This document shows positions 62,374 to 64,000 of a stretch of DNA of 64,000 nucleotides, piece after piece. The position numbers were made by a program, and so were the translations under genes. Under the pieces are notes generated by a model that made no database searches, was not told the DNA's origin, and saw only the letters and a list, made by a program, of their open reading frames with translations. Each line of letters begins with the position of its first letter. Positions within the stretch are counted from its first letter, which is position 1. The DNA comes from Streptomyces pactum (lineage in GTDB: Bacteria; Actinomycetota; Actinomycetes; Streptomycetales; Streptomycetaceae). The stretch lies in NCBI RefSeq assembly GCF_016031615.1, contig NZ_JACYXC010000001.1, positions 744,001 to 808,000 of the forward strand, given 5' to 3'.

Positions 62374-63603
62374 TCAGCCGCGGTCGAGCGCGGTGACCGC
62401 GCGCCGCGCGGCGGGGTGGGTACGGACGATCTCGGCCAGCGTGGTGGAGCCGCGGGTGATCTTCGTGAAGGCGCGCCAGGCGGGCCGGAAGCCGGTGAGC
62501 GCGGCGTGGAACACCCCGGGCCGGCGGGCGAACGCCCCGTACAGCCGGCGGCCCACGCCCATCTCCACACCCAGTCCGGCCTTGATGGCGAAGGCGTAGT
62601 TCAGCGCCTGCCGGCGGGCGTCCACCGCGTCGTGCGCCTCGGCGATGCGCACCGCCCACTCCCCCGCCAGCCGCCCGGAGCGCAGCGCGAAGGAGATGCC
62701 CTCCCGGGTCCACGGCTCCAGCAGCCCGGCGGCGTCCCCGCAGACCAGGACCCGGCCCCGGGACAGCGGCGAGTCGTCCGCGCGGCAGCGCGTGAGGTGG
62801 CCCGAGGAGATGCTCGGCTCGAAGCCGGCCAGACCCAGCCGGGCGATGAAGTCCTCCAGGTAGCGCTTGGTGCCCGCGCCCTCCCCGCGCGCCGAGATCA
62901 CGCCGACGGTGAGGGTGTCGCCCTTGGGGAAGACCCAGCCGTAACTGCCCGGGATCGGGCCCCAGTCGATGAGCACCCGGCCCGCCCAGTCCTCGGCGAC
63001 GGTCGGCGGGACCGGGATCTCCGCCTCCAGCCCGAGGTCCACCTGGTCCAGCTTGACCCCGACGTGCGCCCCTATCCGGCTGGCGCTGCCGTCCGCGCCG
63101 ACCACCGCGCGGGCCAGCACCGTCTCCCCGTCGGCGAGGACCACCGCGACGGTCCGCCGGTCCGGGACGGCCGGGCCGTGCTGCTCCACCCGGGTCACCG
63201 CGGTGCCGGTACGGACCTCCGCGCCCGCCTCCTTGGCCGCCTCGACCAGCGCGGCGTCGAACTCGGGCCGGTTGATGAGGGAGAACAGCGGCTGCTTGGA
63301 CCGGCGGGTGCGGGAGAGCTTGCCGTTGAGGGAGAACGTCACGGCGTGCACGCGCTCCCGCAGCGGGAGTTCGAAGCCCGGCGGCAGGGCCTCGCGGGAC
63401 GGGCCGATGATGCCGCCGCCGCAGGTCTTGTAGCGGGGCAGCTCGGCCTTCTCCAGCAGCAGCACCCGGCGCCCGGCGCAGGCGGCCGCGTAGGCCGCGG
63501 AGGCGCCCGCCGGACCGGCTCCGACCACCACGACATCCCAGACCGGCCGGTCACCACGCCCCGCCGCGGAGGTCTCGTTCCCGGTTGCGCTGTCGCTGCT
63601 CAC
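62374..63603 (-). CDS. Geranylgeranyl-reductase-family FAD oxidoreductase
   Basis: Flavoprotein (409 aa) that reduces isoprenoid double bonds. FAD motifs: VVVVGAGPAGASAAYAAACA, PRYKTCGGGI, and VCGDAAGLLEPWTREGISFA. The middle YGWVFPKGDTLTVGV is typical of the family. Likely substrates in actinomycetes are menaquinone side chains or polyprenyl lipids; it is often found beside respiratory genes but is alone here. GTG 63603 is preferred for its GGAAG site; a GTG at 63621 would add six residues. Confidence 0.92.
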   Translation of the reverse strand: MSSDSATGNETSAAGRGDRPVWDVVVVGAGPAGASAAYAAACAGRRVLLLEKAELPRYKTCGGGIIGPSREALPPGFELPLRERVHAVTFSLNGKLSRTRRSKQPLFSLINRPEFDAALVEAAKEAGAEVRTGTAVTRVEQHGPAVPDRRTVAVVLADGETVLARAVVGADGSASRIGAHVGVKLDQVDLGLEAEIPVPPTVAEDWAGRVLIDWGPIPGSYGWVFPKGDTLTVGVISARGEGAGTKRYLEDFIARLGLAGFEPSISSGHLTRCRADDSPLSRGRVLVCGDAAGLLEPWTREGISFALRSGRLAGEWAVRIAEAHDAVDARRQALNYAFAIKAGLGVEMGVGRRLYGAFARRPGVFHAALTGFRPAWRAFTKITRGSTTLAEIVRTHPAARRAVTALDRG

Positions 63604-63757
63604 GTGTGCTTCCGCTCCCACTCGACCGACCCGAACACCTGATCCGACTACCGCCGCATCCTACGTCCCGCCGGTCCGCCGACCGCCTGTGGGATGATCT
63701 GCGGCACATCAAGTTCGTACATACGTGCCCAACGCTGTGCATCCCAGGAGCGTCCCC

Positions 63758-64000
63758 ATGGATCTGGCCGAGTCCGTCGCATCCCTGCTTCCCCGTGCCC
63801 GCACCGAGCTGGCCGAATTCGTGGCCTTCCGGTCGGTCGCGGACGAGGCCCAGTTCCCCCGGAGCGAGTGCGAGGGCGCCGCCCGCTGGGCCGCCGACGC
63901 GCTGCGCGCCGAGGGTTTCCAGGACGTCGCGCTGCTGGACACCCCGGACGGGACCCAGTCGGTGTACGGCCACCTGCCCGGACCGGCCGGCGCCCCGACC
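63758..64000 (+). CDS. M20-family dipeptidase (5' part only)
   Basis: First 81 codons of a cytosolic zinc peptidase: MDLAESVASLLPRARTELAE, FVAFRSVADEAQFPRSECEG, ARWAADALRAEGFQDVALLD, then SVYGHLPG at the window edge. The FVAFRSV segment followed by a SVYGHL strand is the usual start of M20/M25/M40 dipeptidases. AGGAG lies 7 bases before ATG 63758. The metal-binding residues lie beyond the window. Confidence 0.88.
   Translation, partial: MDLAESVASLLPRARTELAEFVAFRSVADEAQFPRSECEGAARWAADALRAEGFQDVALLDTPDGTQSVYGHLPGPAGAPT

Overview
The window is very GC-rich, actinomycete-type chromosomal DNA, most likely from Streptomyces or a close relative in the Streptomycetaceae. The evidence is the family content: monomeric NADP isocitrate dehydrogenase, PAS-GAF-SpoIIE phosphatases, a SigB/SigF-type sigma factor, stand-alone HATPase anti-sigma-like proteins, TerD, and the actinobacterial DUF6643, DUF6126, DUF4865 and DUF2797 families. 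GTG starts and ATGA/GTGA stop-start couplings are frequent. I see no rRNA, tRNA, CRISPR array, insertion sequence, prophage or biosynthetic megasynthase. This is accessory-flavoured chromosome made of short operons.

Layout. 1-3.6 kb: 5' part of icd and a large sensor phosphatase. 3.8-8.5 kb: a complete, translationally coupled kdp potassium-pump operon headed by two tiny membrane peptides (27 aa, then KdpF), with no kdpDE nearby. 8.9-11.8 kb: three drug-modification-type genes in a row (Vat-like acetyltransferase, macrolide glycosyltransferase, phosphotransferase-like protein). 12.2-15.5 kb: a 71-aa leader peptide coupled to an ABC exporter, then a pair of competing hairpins and a stress-type sigma factor. 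15.7-17.4 kb: a TetR regulator divergent from a hydroxyisobutyrate-dehydrogenase-like gene with two operator palindromes between them. 17.6-24.1 kb: a carbon/redox block (interrupted DUF7144, gluconokinase, glucose-6-phosphate dehydrogenase, GH15 glycosidase, zinc alcohol dehydrogenase, frameshifted universal stress protein), resembling actinomycete dormancy/redox islands. 24.1-25.4 kb has no convincing gene.

25.4-38 kb: secreted M28 aminopeptidase; a hydroxybutyrate-type module (MHS symporter, CdaR/PucR regulator, 3-hydroxybutyrate dehydrogenase); Nudix hydrolase; DUF3093; an Asp/Glu racemase; an HpnB-like glycosyltransferase; a tandem TerD gene split by a frameshift; DUF6643. 38-48 kb: an HTH-less cyclic-nucleotide-binding protein divergent from phosphoketolase, an anti-sigma-like ATPase, DUF6126, a beta-helix plus AAA+ ATPase fusion and a giant membrane serine hydrolase. 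48-64 kb: DeoR regulator, Cds1-like PLP enzyme, a second HATPase protein, TetR plus DUF4865, ROK regulator, DUF4383, DUF2797, a NarL/DesK-type two-component pair, TetR divergent from a deazaflavin-dependent reductase with two operators, a geranylgeranyl-reductase-family flavoprotein and the 5' part of an M20 dipeptidase.

Themes. Stress and ion homeostasis (kdp, sigma factor, anti-sigma ATPases, TerD, USP) is mixed with alternative carbon flux: zwf and gntK feed the pentose-phosphate pathway and phosphoketolase drains it. Three conserved stress or membrane genes (DUF7144, USP, TerD) each carry one frame-breaking change, which may be real decay or sequence error. The least explained signals are the peptide/exporter/hairpin/sigma arrangement at 12.1-15.5 kb and the two-peptide head of the kdp operon.
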